DNA from: Chromobacterium sp. ATCC 53434
GTDB taxonomy: Bacteria > Pseudomonadota > Gammaproteobacteria > Burkholderiales > Chromobacteriaceae
Direction: 5' to 3'
Assembly (NCBI RefSeq): GCF_002848345.1
Contig: NZ_CP025429.1
Span: 868,001 to 932,000, forward strand
DNA: 64,000 nucleotides
The notes under the pieces are model-generated. The model was not told the DNA's origin. It saw only the letters and a program-made list of their open reading frames with translations, and did no database searches. The translations under genes were made by a program, and so were the position numbers. Within the stretch, counting starts at the first letter, position 1. Every line of letters starts with the position of its first letter. Shown piece by piece: positions 16,143-24,639 of the stretch.

Positions 16143-16550
16143 TTACTGCCGGATTAATAGCAGGATCAGCGCGATGCCGGCCGCTTGAGCCAGCGCGGAT
16201 TTGCCGCCCGCTCCCGCCAGGCGGTCGATCAGCACGCCGGCCAGCATCTGGCCGGCGATCACCAGCAGCGCCGTTTTCATCGTGCCCAGCCTGGGCAGCG
16301 CGAAGCCGTTGAGCGCGACGAAGACCGCGCCGATGACGCCGCCGCACCAGGCGGTCCAGGGCGCGTCCAGCGGCAGGCGAAGCGTTGCCGCGCCGCCGGC
16401 CAGCAGCAGGCTGAGGAACAGAAAGCCGCCCAGGTGGTTCCAGAACGAGGCGGTCAGCGCGCCGTCGTGTTGCGCCAGCTTGCCGTTTAGGGACCGGCTG
16501 CCGCCTATGCACAGTCCGTTGACGATGGCCAGGGTCATGAAAAGCAACAT
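16143..16550 (-). pseudogene. YdcZ/DUF606-family transporter, second gene of pair, truncated by IS630
   Basis: Membrane protein of the DMT superfamily, 135 residues in its present form, with about five hydrophobic segments (MLLFMTLAIVNGLCIGGSRS at the start). The last four codons (LIRQ after LILL) come from the IS end and replace 20 native residues left at 14971-15035. The last membrane helix is largely kept, so some activity may remain. GGAG lies before the start, two bases after the stop of the first gene. DUF606 proteins often work as adjacent pairs. Confidence 0.82.
16145..16157. repeat. IS630 terminal inverted repeat, right
   Basis: ACTGCCGGATTAA, the reverse complement of the left end. 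The stop codon now ending the interrupted transporter (TAA, 16143-16145) overlaps its inner edge. Confidence 0.9.
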
Positions 16551-16552
16551 GT

Positions 16553-17023
16553 TCAGGCTCCGAAAATCAGGATGGCGCAGCCGGACAGCACCAGCGGCAG
16601 CGCCAAGACGTCGTTCAGGCGCAGCGGCCGGCGCGGCATGCCGAACAGGCCGAAACGGTCGGACAGCAGGCCGAACAGCACTTGCCCCGTCATGCCCAGC
16701 GCCAGCGTGCCGGACAGCGCCAGCGGGCTGTTGACGGTGATGGCGGCCAGCGCCACCGTCAAGGCGCCGGGCAGGCCGCCCAGATAGGCCCAGCGGGGCG
16801 GTCGGCCGCTGTCCGGCCCGGTCTGCCGCAGGGCCAGCCACAGCAGCAGCGCGGCCAGCATGCCTATCGCGTGGGCCAGCCACGAGGCGGTCAGCGGATT
16901 GCCGTAGGCGGCGAGCCGGCTGTTGCAGTGAATCATCAGCGCGAGCAAGGCGCCGGCGAGCAGCGCCAGCGCGCCGGGCCCGTGCCGTTTGAACGGCTGG
17001 GCCGCGGGATGACGGGAGTGCAT
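16553..17023 (-). CDS. YdcZ/DUF606-family DMT transporter, first gene of pair
   Basis: Membrane protein of 156 residues with five hydrophobic segments and the family signature region ALAAITVNSPLALSGTLALGMTGQVLFGLLSDRFG (shown here only as a pattern over about residues 92-126). The substrate is unknown. AAGGA precedes the start. It is the first gene of a two-gene leftward unit and divergent from a LysR gene at 17145, which may control it. Confidence 0.85.
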   Translation of the reverse strand: MHSRHPAAQPFKRHGPGALALLAGALLALMIHCNSRLAAYGNPLTASWLAHAIGMLAALLLWLALRQTGPDSGRPPRWAYLGGLPGALTVALAAITVNSPLALSGTLALGMTGQVLFGLLSDRFGLFGMPRRPLRLNDVLALPLVLSGCAILIFGA

Positions 17024-17144
17024 GGAAATCCTTCTTGTCTTGAACGAACGCGGCTGGGCCGAATGCCGGAACTGTACATTGTGTCCTGTTGACTGATAAT
17101 CCGTATTTTTGGAAACTTATTGCGGATAAAAAGTGGACAGTCAG

Positions 17145-18092
17145 ATGGAGCATTTCGCCGCGATACCGATTTTCGTCGCCGTGGTCGAGGCCGGCGGTTT
17201 CTCGGCCGCCGCCGAGCGGCTGGGACTCTCGAAGTCGGCGGTCAGCAAGCGCGTCCGGCAACTGGAGGCCGGCCTGAACGTGCGGCTGCTGCAGCGGACC
17301 ACGCGCAGCCTGAGCCTGACCGAGGCCGGCGAGCGCTATTACGACCGCGCTCGCGGCGCGCTGGCGCTGGCCCGCGAGGCGGAGGAGGTGGCGGCCGGCT
17401 TGCAGGGCAGGCCGCAGGGCCTGCTCCGGGTCGCCGCGCCGATGGCCTTCGGCCGGCTGCACCTGTCGCCGCTGGCGGCGGAATTCCTGCGCCGCTACCC
17501 GGACATCCAGCTGGACATGGCGATGGACGACCGGATGGTGGACCTGGTGGAGGGCGGCTACGACCTGGCGGTGCGCATCGGCAATCTGCCGGACAACCGC
17601 ATGGTGGCGCGCCGCCTCGCGCCGTGCCGGGTGGTGGTGTGCGCGTCGCCGGGTTATCTCGCCGAGCACGGGACGCCGGCGCACCCGTCCGAGCTGGCGC
17701 GGCACAACTGCATCCATTACTCGTACTACCGCGGCGGCGCCAGCTGGGTTTTCGCCGGGCCGGACGGCGAAATCCGCGTGCAGCCGCGCGGCAATTACCA
17801 GGTCAACAACAGCGAGGCGCGGCGTGACGCGCTGCTGGCCGGCCTGGGCATCTGCGAGATGCCCACCTTCATCGTCGGGCCCGACCTGGCCGCCGGCCGG
17901 CTGGTGGCGGTGCTCGGCGATTACCCGCTGCCGCCGCACGCCATCCACGCGGTGTTTCCGCAGCGGCGGCTGCCGGCCAAGGCGCGCGCCTTCATCGATT
18001 TTCTCGACGAAAAACTGGGCGGCGAGACGCCGGCGTGGGACGACGGCCTGCCGCCGTCTGCGCTGTCATCGAAATACGGGGAACGCCAATGA
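17145..18092 (+). CDS. LysR-family transcriptional regulator
   Basis: Regulator of 315 residues with an N-terminal winged helix ([31 protein letters not shown]) and a substrate-binding domain of the group with [17 protein letters not shown]. Starts at ATG 17145 or GTG 17133; neither has a strong ribosome site. It is divergent from the DUF606 pair, its likely target, and its stop overlaps the photolyase start (ATGA), so the two are translated together. Confidence 0.9.
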   Translation: MEHFAAIPIFVAVVEAGGFSAAAERLGLSKSAVSKRVRQLEAGLNVRLLQRTTRSLSLTEAGERYYDRARGALALAREAEEVAAGLQGRPQGLLRVAAPMAFGRLHLSPLAAEFLRRYPDIQLDMAMDDRMVDLVEGGYDLAVRIGNLPDNRMVARRLAPCRVVVCASPGYLAEHGTPAHPSELARHNCIHYSYYRGGASWVFAGPDGEIRVQPRGNYQVNNSEARRDALLAGLGICEMPTFIVGPDLAAGRLVAVLGDYPLPPHAIHAVFPQRRLPAKARAFIDFLDEKLGGETPAWDDGLPPSALSSKYGERQ

Positions 18093-19504
18093 GCAAACGC
18101 TATCGGGCGGCGCTGGTCTGGCTGCGCCGCGATCTGCGGCTGGACGACCACGCCGCCTTCTACCACGCGCTGAAGCACAGCGAGGCGGTCGCGCCGGTGT
18201 TCGTGTTCGACGCCGCCATCCTGGACGCGCTGCCGCGCGATGACCGCCGCGTCGATTTCATCCATCAAAGCGTCGCGGCCTTGAAGGCGGAGTTGAACGC
18301 GCTGGGCGGCGACCTGCTGGTCCGCCAGGGCCTGCCTGTCGACGAGATTCCACGGCTGGCGGCGGCGCTCGGCGCCGACGCGGTGTTCTGCAACCGCGAC
18401 TACGAGCCGGCCGCCCGCGAGCGCGACGCCGAGGTGGCGCGGCGGCTGTCTGAAAACGGCGTTGCCTTCCACGCCGCCAAGGATCAGGTGATCTTCGATA
18501 CCGACGAGGTGCTGACCGGCGCCGGCAAGCCGTTTTCGGTGTTCACGCCGTACAAGAACGCCTGGTTGAAAGCGCTGACGCCGTTCCATCTGCAGGCCTA
18601 CCCGGTGCGGCGCTATCTGGGTGCGCTGATGCCGCGAACGCCGGAGGCGATGCCGTCGCTGGCCGACATCGGCTTCGCAGCCAGCGATCTGTCCAGCCTG
18701 CCTGTTCGGCCCGGCGCGGCCGGCGCCGAGGCGCTGTTCGCCGATTTCGCCGACCGCATCGAGCGCTACAAGGCGCAACGCGACTTTCCCGGCGTCAAGG
18801 GCGTGTCCTATCTGAGCGTCCACCTGCGCTTCGGCACCCTTTCCATCCGCCAGTTGGCCGCCTACGCCTGGCACGACGGCGGCGAGGGGGCGATGACCTG
18901 GCTGAGCGAGCTGATCTGGCGCGATTTCTACCAGCAGGTGCTGTGGCACCGGCCCGACGTGGTGGAGCGCGCGTTCAAGCCGGAATACGACGCGCTGCCG
19001 TTCCCCAACGACGCCGAATGGTTCGACGCCTGGCGCGACGGCCGCACCGGCTATCCGCTGGTGGACGCGGCGATGCGCCAGCTGAACCGCAGCGGCTATA
19101 TGCACAACCGGCTAAGGATGGTGGCGGCCAGCTTTTTGGTGAAGGACCTGCTGATAGACTGGCGCTGGGGCGAGCGCTACTTCGCCGAGAAACTGCTGGA
19201 TTTCGACCTGGCGGCCAACAACGGCGGCTGGCAGTGGGCGGCCAGCACCGGTTGCGACGCCCAGCCGTACTTCCGCATCTTCAATCCGGTCAGCCAGAGC
19301 GAGAAGTTCGACCCGGACGGCCGCTTCATCCGTCGCTATGTGCCGGAGCTGGCGCGGCTGCCGGACAAGCTGATCCACGCGCCGTGGCTGGCCAGGCCGG
19401 AGCAGCTGGCGGACGCCGGCGTGCGGCTGGGGCGCGACTACCCGCAGCCGCTGGTCGACCACGCGGTTCAGCGAGAGTTGGCGCTGGCCCTGTTCAAGCG
19501 CTGA
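18089..19504 (+). CDS. phrB: Deoxyribodipyrimidine photolyase
   Basis: Light-driven repair enzyme for cyclobutane pyrimidine dimers, 471 residues, with FAD and an antenna cofactor. The start [15 protein letters not shown] is the N-terminal antenna domain; the FAD domain has [24 protein letters not shown] and [25 protein letters not shown] precedes the start. It overlaps the LysR gene by four bases, and its last 11 bases overlap the converging AraC gene. Confidence 0.95.
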   Translation: MSKRYRAALVWLRRDLRLDDHAAFYHALKHSEAVAPVFVFDAAILDALPRDDRRVDFIHQSVAALKAELNALGGDLLVRQGLPVDEIPRLAAALGADAVFCNRDYEPAARERDAEVARRLSENGVAFHAAKDQVIFDTDEVLTGAGKPFSVFTPYKNAWLKALTPFHLQAYPVRRYLGALMPRTPEAMPSLADIGFAASDLSSLPVRPGAAGAEALFADFADRIERYKAQRDFPGVKGVSYLSVHLRFGTLSIRQLAAYAWHDGGEGAMTWLSELIWRDFYQQVLWHRPDVVERAFKPEYDALPFPNDAEWFDAWRDGRTGYPLVDAAMRQLNRSGYMHNRLRMVAASFLVKDLLIDWRWGERYFAEKLLDFDLAANNGGWQWAASTGCDAQPYFRIFNPVSQSEKFDPDGRFIRRYVPELARLPDKLIHAPWLARPEQLADAGVRLGRDYPQPLVDHAVQRELALALFKR

Positions 19505-20315
19505 ATTCGTCCGGCCAGCAGCCTTCGTCCAGCGACTGGCGACGGTAGCGTTCCGGCGAGTCGCCCAGGTGTTTCTGGAACATCGCGATGAAGGCCGACG
19601 GCGTCGCGTAGCCCAGCCGCGCCGAGATGTCCTGCACGCTGTCGCCCTGTTTCAGCCAGGACAGCGCCTCCAGCAGCCGCGCCCGGCTGCGCCACTGGCC
19701 GAAACTGATGCCCAGCTCGCGCTGGAACAGCCGCGCCAGCGTGCGCTCGGTGCTGAACACGCGCTCCGCCCATTGCTTCAGCGGCGTGGCGTCGGCCGGG
19801 TCCCGGCGGATCGCGTCCAGTATCGGCTGCAGCAGCCGTTGCCGGCTGTCGGGCAGGTAGCTGGCCTCGCGGCCGGATTGCAGGATGCGCTGGCACAGCA
19901 GCTCGGCCTGGCGGATGTCCCAGGCGTCGGTCGGCACCGTGATCTGGCGCTGGCCGAAGTCGTCCAGCAGCGCGCGCACCAGCGGCGTCTGCTCCAGCAG
20001 GCAGGTGGCGGGGGGCAGCCGCGCGGCCAGTTCGTCGCCGACGTAGATCGAGGTGTAATACATCGCCTGATGGATGTAGGCGGCGTGCGGCACCGCCGGC
20101 GGCGTCCACAGCAGGTATTGCGCCGTCGCCACCACCCGGCCCTCGTCCAGCAGCAGTTCCATCATGCCCAGATTGATGCGGCTCAGCTGTCCCCAGCGAT
20201 GGCGATGGCGGGCGAACTCGCTTTTCGGCGCGAAGCGATGGAAACGGAAGGTCAGCGGCATCGGCTCCGACAGGCCATGGTCGCTGGCGAAATAGTCGTC
20301 TTGCGCGCTGTCCAT
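19494..20315 (-). CDS. AraC-family transcriptional regulator
   Basis: Regulator of 273 residues with an N-terminal cupin-like domain ([12 protein letters not shown]) and a C-terminal AraC double helix-turn-helix ending [29 protein letters not shown] (pattern over the last 45 residues). It is divergent from an EamA exporter 97 bases away, a common regulator-target layout. The 3' end overlaps phrB. Confidence 0.9.
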   Translation of the reverse strand: MDSAQDDYFASDHGLSEPMPLTFRFHRFAPKSEFARHRHRWGQLSRINLGMMELLLDEGRVVATAQYLLWTPPAVPHAAYIHQAMYYTSIYVGDELAARLPPATCLLEQTPLVRALLDDFGQRQITVPTDAWDIRQAELLCQRILQSGREASYLPDSRQRLLQPILDAIRRDPADATPLKQWAERVFSTERTLARLFQRELGISFGQWRSRARLLEALSWLKQGDSVQDISARLGYATPSAFIAMFQKHLGDSPERYRRQSLDEGCWPDEFSA

Positions 20316-20411
20316 ATTGTCCGGTTTGCCTCAGTGCTTTGTCTGTTTTGCATTATATCATCCATAACGGACGGCTCTACAATAGATGCGATAGAGTCGA
20401 AGGAGGCTGTG

Positions 20412-21308
20412 ATGGCCATGCTGTTTCCCCTGCTGGCGGTGCTGATCTGGGCCGCCAACACCATTGTTTCGAAGGCCGCCGCCCAGGTGTTGGACCCGGC
20501 GGCGATTTCCATCTACCGCTGGCTGCTGGCGGCGCTGGTATTGACGCCGTTCTGCCTGCCGGCGTTGCGCCGCCGCGCCGACGAGCTGAAGCCCTGGCTG
20601 GGCAAGCTGCTGACGCTGGCGATGCTGGGCATGGTGATGTTCCAGTGCCTGGCCTATTACGCCGCGCACAGCACCAGCGCCACCAATATGGGCGTGATCA
20701 CCGCCCTGGTGCCGCTGCTGGGCCTGCTGCTGAATGCCGCGGTGTTTCGCCAGCCGGTCGGCCGGCTGGCCTGGTTCGGCGTGGCAGTGTCGCTGGCCGG
20801 CGTGATCTACCTGCTGGGCAAGGGCGATCCGCTGAGCCTGCTGGCCAACGGCGTCAATACCGGCGACGCGCTGATCCTGGCCGGGGCGGCGTCCTACGCC
20901 TTGTACGGCATCCTGCTCAGGCGCTGGGCGCCGCCGTTCGGCGCCTGGCTCAATCTCTACCTGCAAGCCAGCCTGGCGGTGCTGCTGCTGTCGCCGCTGA
21001 CGCTGACCGCGCACAGCATGGCGATTCCGGCCAAGGGCGTCGGCCTGGTGCTGTTCGCCGGCATAGGCTCCTCGCTGCTGGCGGCCTATTTCTGGATGCG
21101 CGGCATCCAGCGGCTGGGCAGCGAGCGCACCGCCATTTTCATGAATCTGCTGCCGCTGTTCACCGCGCTCTTGGCCAGCGCGCTGCTCGGGGAGACGATA
21201 CACGGCTACCACTGGCTGGGCGGCGGACTGATCCTGCTGGGCGTGGCGCTGGGGCAGGGCATGTTGCGGCTGGGCAGGGCGAGACGGATGGCTTTTGTAA
21301 ATAAATAA
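20412..21308 (+). CDS. EamA/DMT-family exporter
   Basis: Inner-membrane transporter of 298 residues with ten predicted helices in two EamA repeats (LIWAANTIVSKAAAQ in the first, GAASYALYGILLRRW starting the second). Such proteins export metabolites or amino acids. A perfect AGGAGG lies upstream of the start. Likely controlled by the divergent AraC regulator. Confidence 0.9.
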   Translation: MAMLFPLLAVLIWAANTIVSKAAAQVLDPAAISIYRWLLAALVLTPFCLPALRRRADELKPWLGKLLTLAMLGMVMFQCLAYYAAHSTSATNMGVITALVPLLGLLLNAAVFRQPVGRLAWFGVAVSLAGVIYLLGKGDPLSLLANGVNTGDALILAGAASYALYGILLRRWAPPFGAWLNLYLQASLAVLLLSPLTLTAHSMAIPAKGVGLVLFAGIGSSLLAAYFWMRGIQRLGSERTAIFMNLLPLFTALLASALLGETIHGYHWLGGGLILLGVALGQGMLRLGRARRMAFVNK

Positions 21309-21869
21309 CACAATCCATTAACAAAAGTTTACTCGATCGGCGTGGCGTTTTATTGCGCCGACGGCGCGATGGGGAAGGCAAATTCGCGCGCCGGATCGAT
21401 GGGTCGCCATGTCGTGGCAGATTGCTGCGCATGGTCGTGTTGCGGCGCAAAAAAGCCTTGCCATCGGGGTGTTGACGTTTATTTCGCGGCGGGATTACCA
21501 TCGCCGCGTTTTCATTACTGGGGGCTGATGCCTTGGAAAGTTGCAGTAGTAGTTGGTTATCCACCGGGTCGTGCTGACCGGCAAAGGCATCGTCACCATT
21601 TTCTTGGCCGCTGTCCCGCCGCGAGGCTAGACAGTGCGCATCCCAGGCTAGGCCGTTTGGCCGCAGCCGCGCATCTACCCTAAAACCGTTACTGCTGATG
21701 ACCGCGTGCCGATCCCTGTTCGGACGCCTAAATCAGGTTTGCGCATGTTCGCGCCCGCTTCGCGGAATGTCTCCTCCGCCGCTGCCGCGCGTTTGTGCCC
21801 GCATGCCTTCGTTTGCTTGAAAAACGACGGGCGGTCCCCGTTTGCGCCGCCCGTACGGAGACGATGACA
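21309..21869 (+). promoter_or_regulatory. Long gene-free leader with predicted RNA structure upstream of the NRAMP gene
   Basis: A 561-base gap. A possible promoter is TTGACG (21472-21477) with TACCAT 18 bases on. A hairpin CGCGGCG/CGCCGCG (21485-21508) ends in TTTTC. From 21521 the sequence can fold: GATGCCTT (21527-21534) with AAGGCATC (21584-21591), enclosing TGG/CCA and CC-GGTC/GACC-GG helices; then CTGTC (21611-21615) with GACAG (21630-21634). A small frame from TTG 21553 to TAG 21628-21630 (25 residues, ending AAVPPRG) has genome-like codon use and could be a leader peptide. No known riboswitch motif was recognised. Confidence 0.5.
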
Positions 21870-23516
21870 ATGACAAATACCGTCAAGAACGAAGCTGTAC
21901 TCGATAGCGCCCATGTCGGCGATATCCGCGGTGCTTTCGGCACCATCCGCCACGGCGACGTGGCCGCCCGCAACGGCGTCTGGCAGCGGCTGCGCACGTT
22001 GCTGGCCATCCTGGGCCCCGGCCTGATCGTGATGGTTGGCGACAACGACGCCGGCGCCTTCAGCACTTACGCCCAGGCCGGCCAGAACTACGGCACCTCG
22101 CTGCTGTGGACGCTGATCCTGCTGATTCCGGTGCTGTATGTGAACCAGGAAATGGTGCTGCGCCTGGGCGCTGTCACCGGCGTCGGCCACGCCCGGCTGA
22201 TCCTGGAGCGCTTCGGCAAGTTCTGGGGCGCTTTCAGCGCCATCGACCTGTTTCTGCTGAACGCGCTGACCATCGTCACCGAATTCATCGGCATCACGCT
22301 GGGCCTGCAGTATCTGGGCCTGCCCAAGGAGTGGGGCGTGATCGCCGCCGCCGGCCTGGTGATGGCCGCGGTCAGCACCGGCGACTTCCGCCGCTTCGAG
22401 CGCTTCTCGATGATTCTGGTGGTGTTCAGCCTGCTGTTGGTGCCGGTGTTCATGATGGTGCATCCGCCGATGGCGCAGATCGGCCACGACCTGTTCGTGC
22501 CGGGCATGCCGGCCGGCGGCAAGCTGTCCGACGTGATGCTGCTGATCATCGGCATCGTCGGCACCACCGTGGCGCCGTGGCAGCTGTTCTTCCAGCAGAG
22601 TTATGTGATAGACAAGCGCATCACGCCGCGCTTCATCAAGTACGAGCGCGCCGACCTGTGGCTGGGCATCGTGCTGGTGCTGATCGGCGCCATCGCCATC
22701 ATCGGCATGTCGGCCGCGCTGTTCGCCGGCAAGCCGGAGTTCGGCAACTTCCAGGACGCCGGCGCTGTCGCCGCGGGCCTGGGCAAGTACCACAGCCACT
22801 TGGCCGGCGTGCTGTTCGCGGTCGCGCTGATCGACGCCAGCCTGATCGGCGCCAGCGCCGTGTCGCTGTCCACCGCCTACGCGCTGGCCGACGTGCTGAA
22901 CATGAAGCACTCGCTGCACCGCAAGCCGTCCGACGCCCGCGCCTTCTACCTGGTCTACTTCCTGCTGATTGCCGGCGCCGCCGCGCTGGTGCTGATTCCG
23001 GGCGTGCCGCTGGGCCTGCTGACCAATGCCGTGCAGACGCTGGCCGGCGTGCTGCTGCCGTCGGCCTCGGTCTTCCTGCTCTTGCTGTGCAACGACAAGG
23101 ACGTGCTGGGCCCGTGGGTCAACGGCCGCTGGACCAATCTGTTCACCGGCCTGGTGGCGGCGGTGCTGGTGCTGTTGTCGGTGATCCTGACCGCTTCGGT
23201 GCTGTGGCCGGACATCTCCAGCCAGACCATCGTCAATGTGCTGGTCGGCGGCGGCATCGTCGGCGGCATCGTGGTGATCGCCGCGCATACCGTCAAACTG
23301 CGCCGCGACGCCGAAACCGGCGCTGATCTGGCGGAAGAGGCCAAGCCGAGCAAGCTGTACATGCAAACCTGGCGCATGCCGCCGCTGGATCAGTTGAAGC
23401 CCATGGCGCTGTCCCGCAGCAACCGGATGTGGATGGCCGTGCTGCGCGGTTATTTGCTGGTGGCTGTCATCATGGTGGTGTACAAGGTGACGCAAGTCGC
23501 CTTGATCGGCCACTGA
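21870..23516 (+). CDS. NRAMP-family divalent metal transporter with divergent metal-site motifs
   Basis: Inner-membrane transporter of 548 residues with about eleven helices. The first helix carries GDNDAG (57-62) where classical Mn/Fe NRAMPs have DPGN, and helix six carries APWQ (235-238) where they have MPHN. The key Met is therefore missing, a feature of NRAMP relatives that carry magnesium or aluminium. ATGs at 21864 and 21870 are both possible; the second is better spaced from GGAG. A structured leader precedes it and an MgtC-like gene follows, so magnesium transport is my inference. Confidence 0.88.
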   Translation: MTNTVKNEAVLDSAHVGDIRGAFGTIRHGDVAARNGVWQRLRTLLAILGPGLIVMVGDNDAGAFSTYAQAGQNYGTSLLWTLILLIPVLYVNQEMVLRLGAVTGVGHARLILERFGKFWGAFSAIDLFLLNALTIVTEFIGITLGLQYLGLPKEWGVIAAAGLVMAAVSTGDFRRFERFSMILVVFSLLLVPVFMMVHPPMAQIGHDLFVPGMPAGGKLSDVMLLIIGIVGTTVAPWQLFFQQSYVIDKRITPRFIKYERADLWLGIVLVLIGAIAIIGMSAALFAGKPEFGNFQDAGAVAAGLGKYHSHLAGVLFAVALIDASLIGASAVSLSTAYALADVLNMKHSLHRKPSDARAFYLVYFLLIAGAAALVLIPGVPLGLLTNAVQTLAGVLLPSASVFLLLLCNDKDVLGPWVNGRWTNLFTGLVAAVLVLLSVILTASVLWPDISSQTIVNVLVGGGIVGGIVVIAAHTVKLRRDAETGADLAEEAKPSKLYMQTWRMPPLDQLKPMALSRSNRMWMAVLRGYLLVAVIMVVYKVTQVALIGH

Positions 23517-23570
23517 GGGCGGGTTAAGGTGTGACCGGCGTGGCGCGTCAAGCGCGGCGTCGGCGGCGCG

Positions 23571-23596
23571 AAGCCGTCCGCGGGGACGGCTTTCTC
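23571..23596 (+). terminator. Rho-independent terminator after the NRAMP gene
   Basis: AAGCCGTCC (23571-23579) pairs with GGACGGCTT (23584-23592), a GCGG loop, then TTCTC. Confidence 0.75.
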
Positions 23597-23607
23597 ATTT
23601 AGGGCCT

Positions 23608-23642
23608 GCGCGTGGTGGTTGTCCTGGAAAGCCACCACGCGC
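23608..23642 (+). promoter_or_regulatory. Stem-loop in the mgtC leader
   Basis: GCGCGTGGTGG (23608-23618) is the exact reverse complement of CCACCACGCGC (23632-23642), an 11-bp stem with a 13-base loop. It has no T-run and lies just before the mgtC ribosome site AGGAGG, where it could affect expression. Confidence 0.6.
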
Positions 23643-23676
23643 CTTCCTTGTCAACCTCACACAAGCAGGAGGACGC

Positions 23677-24405
23677 ATGCACTATAACCTGCACAATCTG
23701 TTCGATTTCGACCTGTTTGGCCTGCTGCACTCGCTGGTCTGTCTGGCGATGGCCTTCGTCTGCGGCACCGTGATCGGCCTGGAGCGGCAATACCGCCAGC
23801 GTACCGCCGGCCTGCGCACCAACGCGCTGGTGGCGGTCAGCGCGGCGGCCTTCGTCAATATGGCGCTGCAGCTGGACGGTTCCGGCAGCGCGGCGAGAGT
23901 GGTGGCCTATGTCGTCTCCGGCGTCGGCTTCCTCGGCGCCGGCACCATCATGAAGGAGGGGCTGAACGTGCGGGGCCTCAATACCGCCGCCACGCTGTGG
24001 GGCTCGGCCGCCACCGGCGCCTGCGCCGGCGCCGGCATGCTGGGCCAGGCCGTGCTGACCACGGTCTTCGTGCTGGCGGTGAACACGCTGCTGCGACCGG
24101 TGGTCAATTCGATCAACCGCCGTCCGATCGACGACGACGCCAGCGAGGTCACCTACCAGTTGTGCGTGATCGCTAGCCGGGACGAGCAGAAGCTGGCGCT
24201 GGCCCAGGTGGGCGAGCTGCTGGAGCAGGCCAACTATCCGGTCGGCGATCTGGATGTCGAGGCCTTTGGCGACGACGAGGTGGAAATGACGGCGACCTTG
24301 CTGGCCACCTCGGTCGATTCGGACGAACTGGACCGCATTGCCGCCGATCTGGCAGCCAAGTCCTATATCAGCCAGGCTTACTGGAACACCAGCACCAGCG
24401 AGTGA
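23677..24405 (+). CDS. MgtC/SapB-family membrane protein
   Basis: Protein of 242 residues. Four to five membrane helices in the first 150 residues carry the MgtC pattern GTVIGLERQYRQRTAGLRTNALVAV and GFLGAGTIMKEG. A C-terminal soluble domain of about 85 residues resembles the ACT-like domain of Salmonella MgtC. Family members act in low-magnesium survival and may modulate the F-ATPase or ion flux. Next to a magnesium-type NRAMP, it suggests a magnesium-homeostasis pair. Confidence 0.9.
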   Translation: MHYNLHNLFDFDLFGLLHSLVCLAMAFVCGTVIGLERQYRQRTAGLRTNALVAVSAAAFVNMALQLDGSGSAARVVAYVVSGVGFLGAGTIMKEGLNVRGLNTAATLWGSAATGACAGAGMLGQAVLTTVFVLAVNTLLRPVVNSINRRPIDDDASEVTYQLCVIASRDEQKLALAQVGELLEQANYPVGDLDVEAFGDDEVEMTATLLATSVDSDELDRIAADLAAKSYISQAYWNTSTSE

Positions 24406-24425
24406 GCGCGGGAGGATGGGCAAGC

Positions 24426-24459
24426 ACAGCCGCCGAGGCGATCGCCCGGCGGCTGTTTC
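24426..24459 (+). terminator. Terminator after mgtC
   Basis: ACAGCCGCC (24426-24434) pairs with GGCGGCTGT (24448-24456), followed by TTTC. Confidence 0.65.
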
Positions 24460-24639
24460 GCGTCCACAGGCGGGCAGACTGCGCGCCACGACTCCTTGTC
24501 CGCCATCAATGTTCATGACAGACGGTGTTACAATCATAACTAGGTTTTTAGTTGCCGCAGGGCGTAGCCAGAATAAGGCGCCGGCGGCGGGGTAATCCAC
24601 GGGCGGCCCGACCGGCGCCCGGTTTCTCGAGACAGCCTT

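Larger units (their letters stand above)
15036..16157 (-). mobile_element. IS630-family insertion sequence, 1,122 bp
   Basis: Bounded by the terminal inverted repeat TTAATCCGGCAGT on both sides, with a second matching block CCGTACAG six bases inward. It is flanked by TA on each side (15034-15035 and 16158-16159), the target duplication of IS630/Tc1-mariner elements. It carries one transposase gene and looks intact. It has landed in the 3' end of a transporter gene, with the transposase in the same direction as the host gene. Confidence 0.92.

Noticed and set aside
21513..21869. yybP-ykoY (manganese) or M-box riboswitch before the NRAMP gene
   Set aside because: The conserved loop sequences of those classes (GGGGAGUAG and GCAAGACC; the M-box core) are not present.
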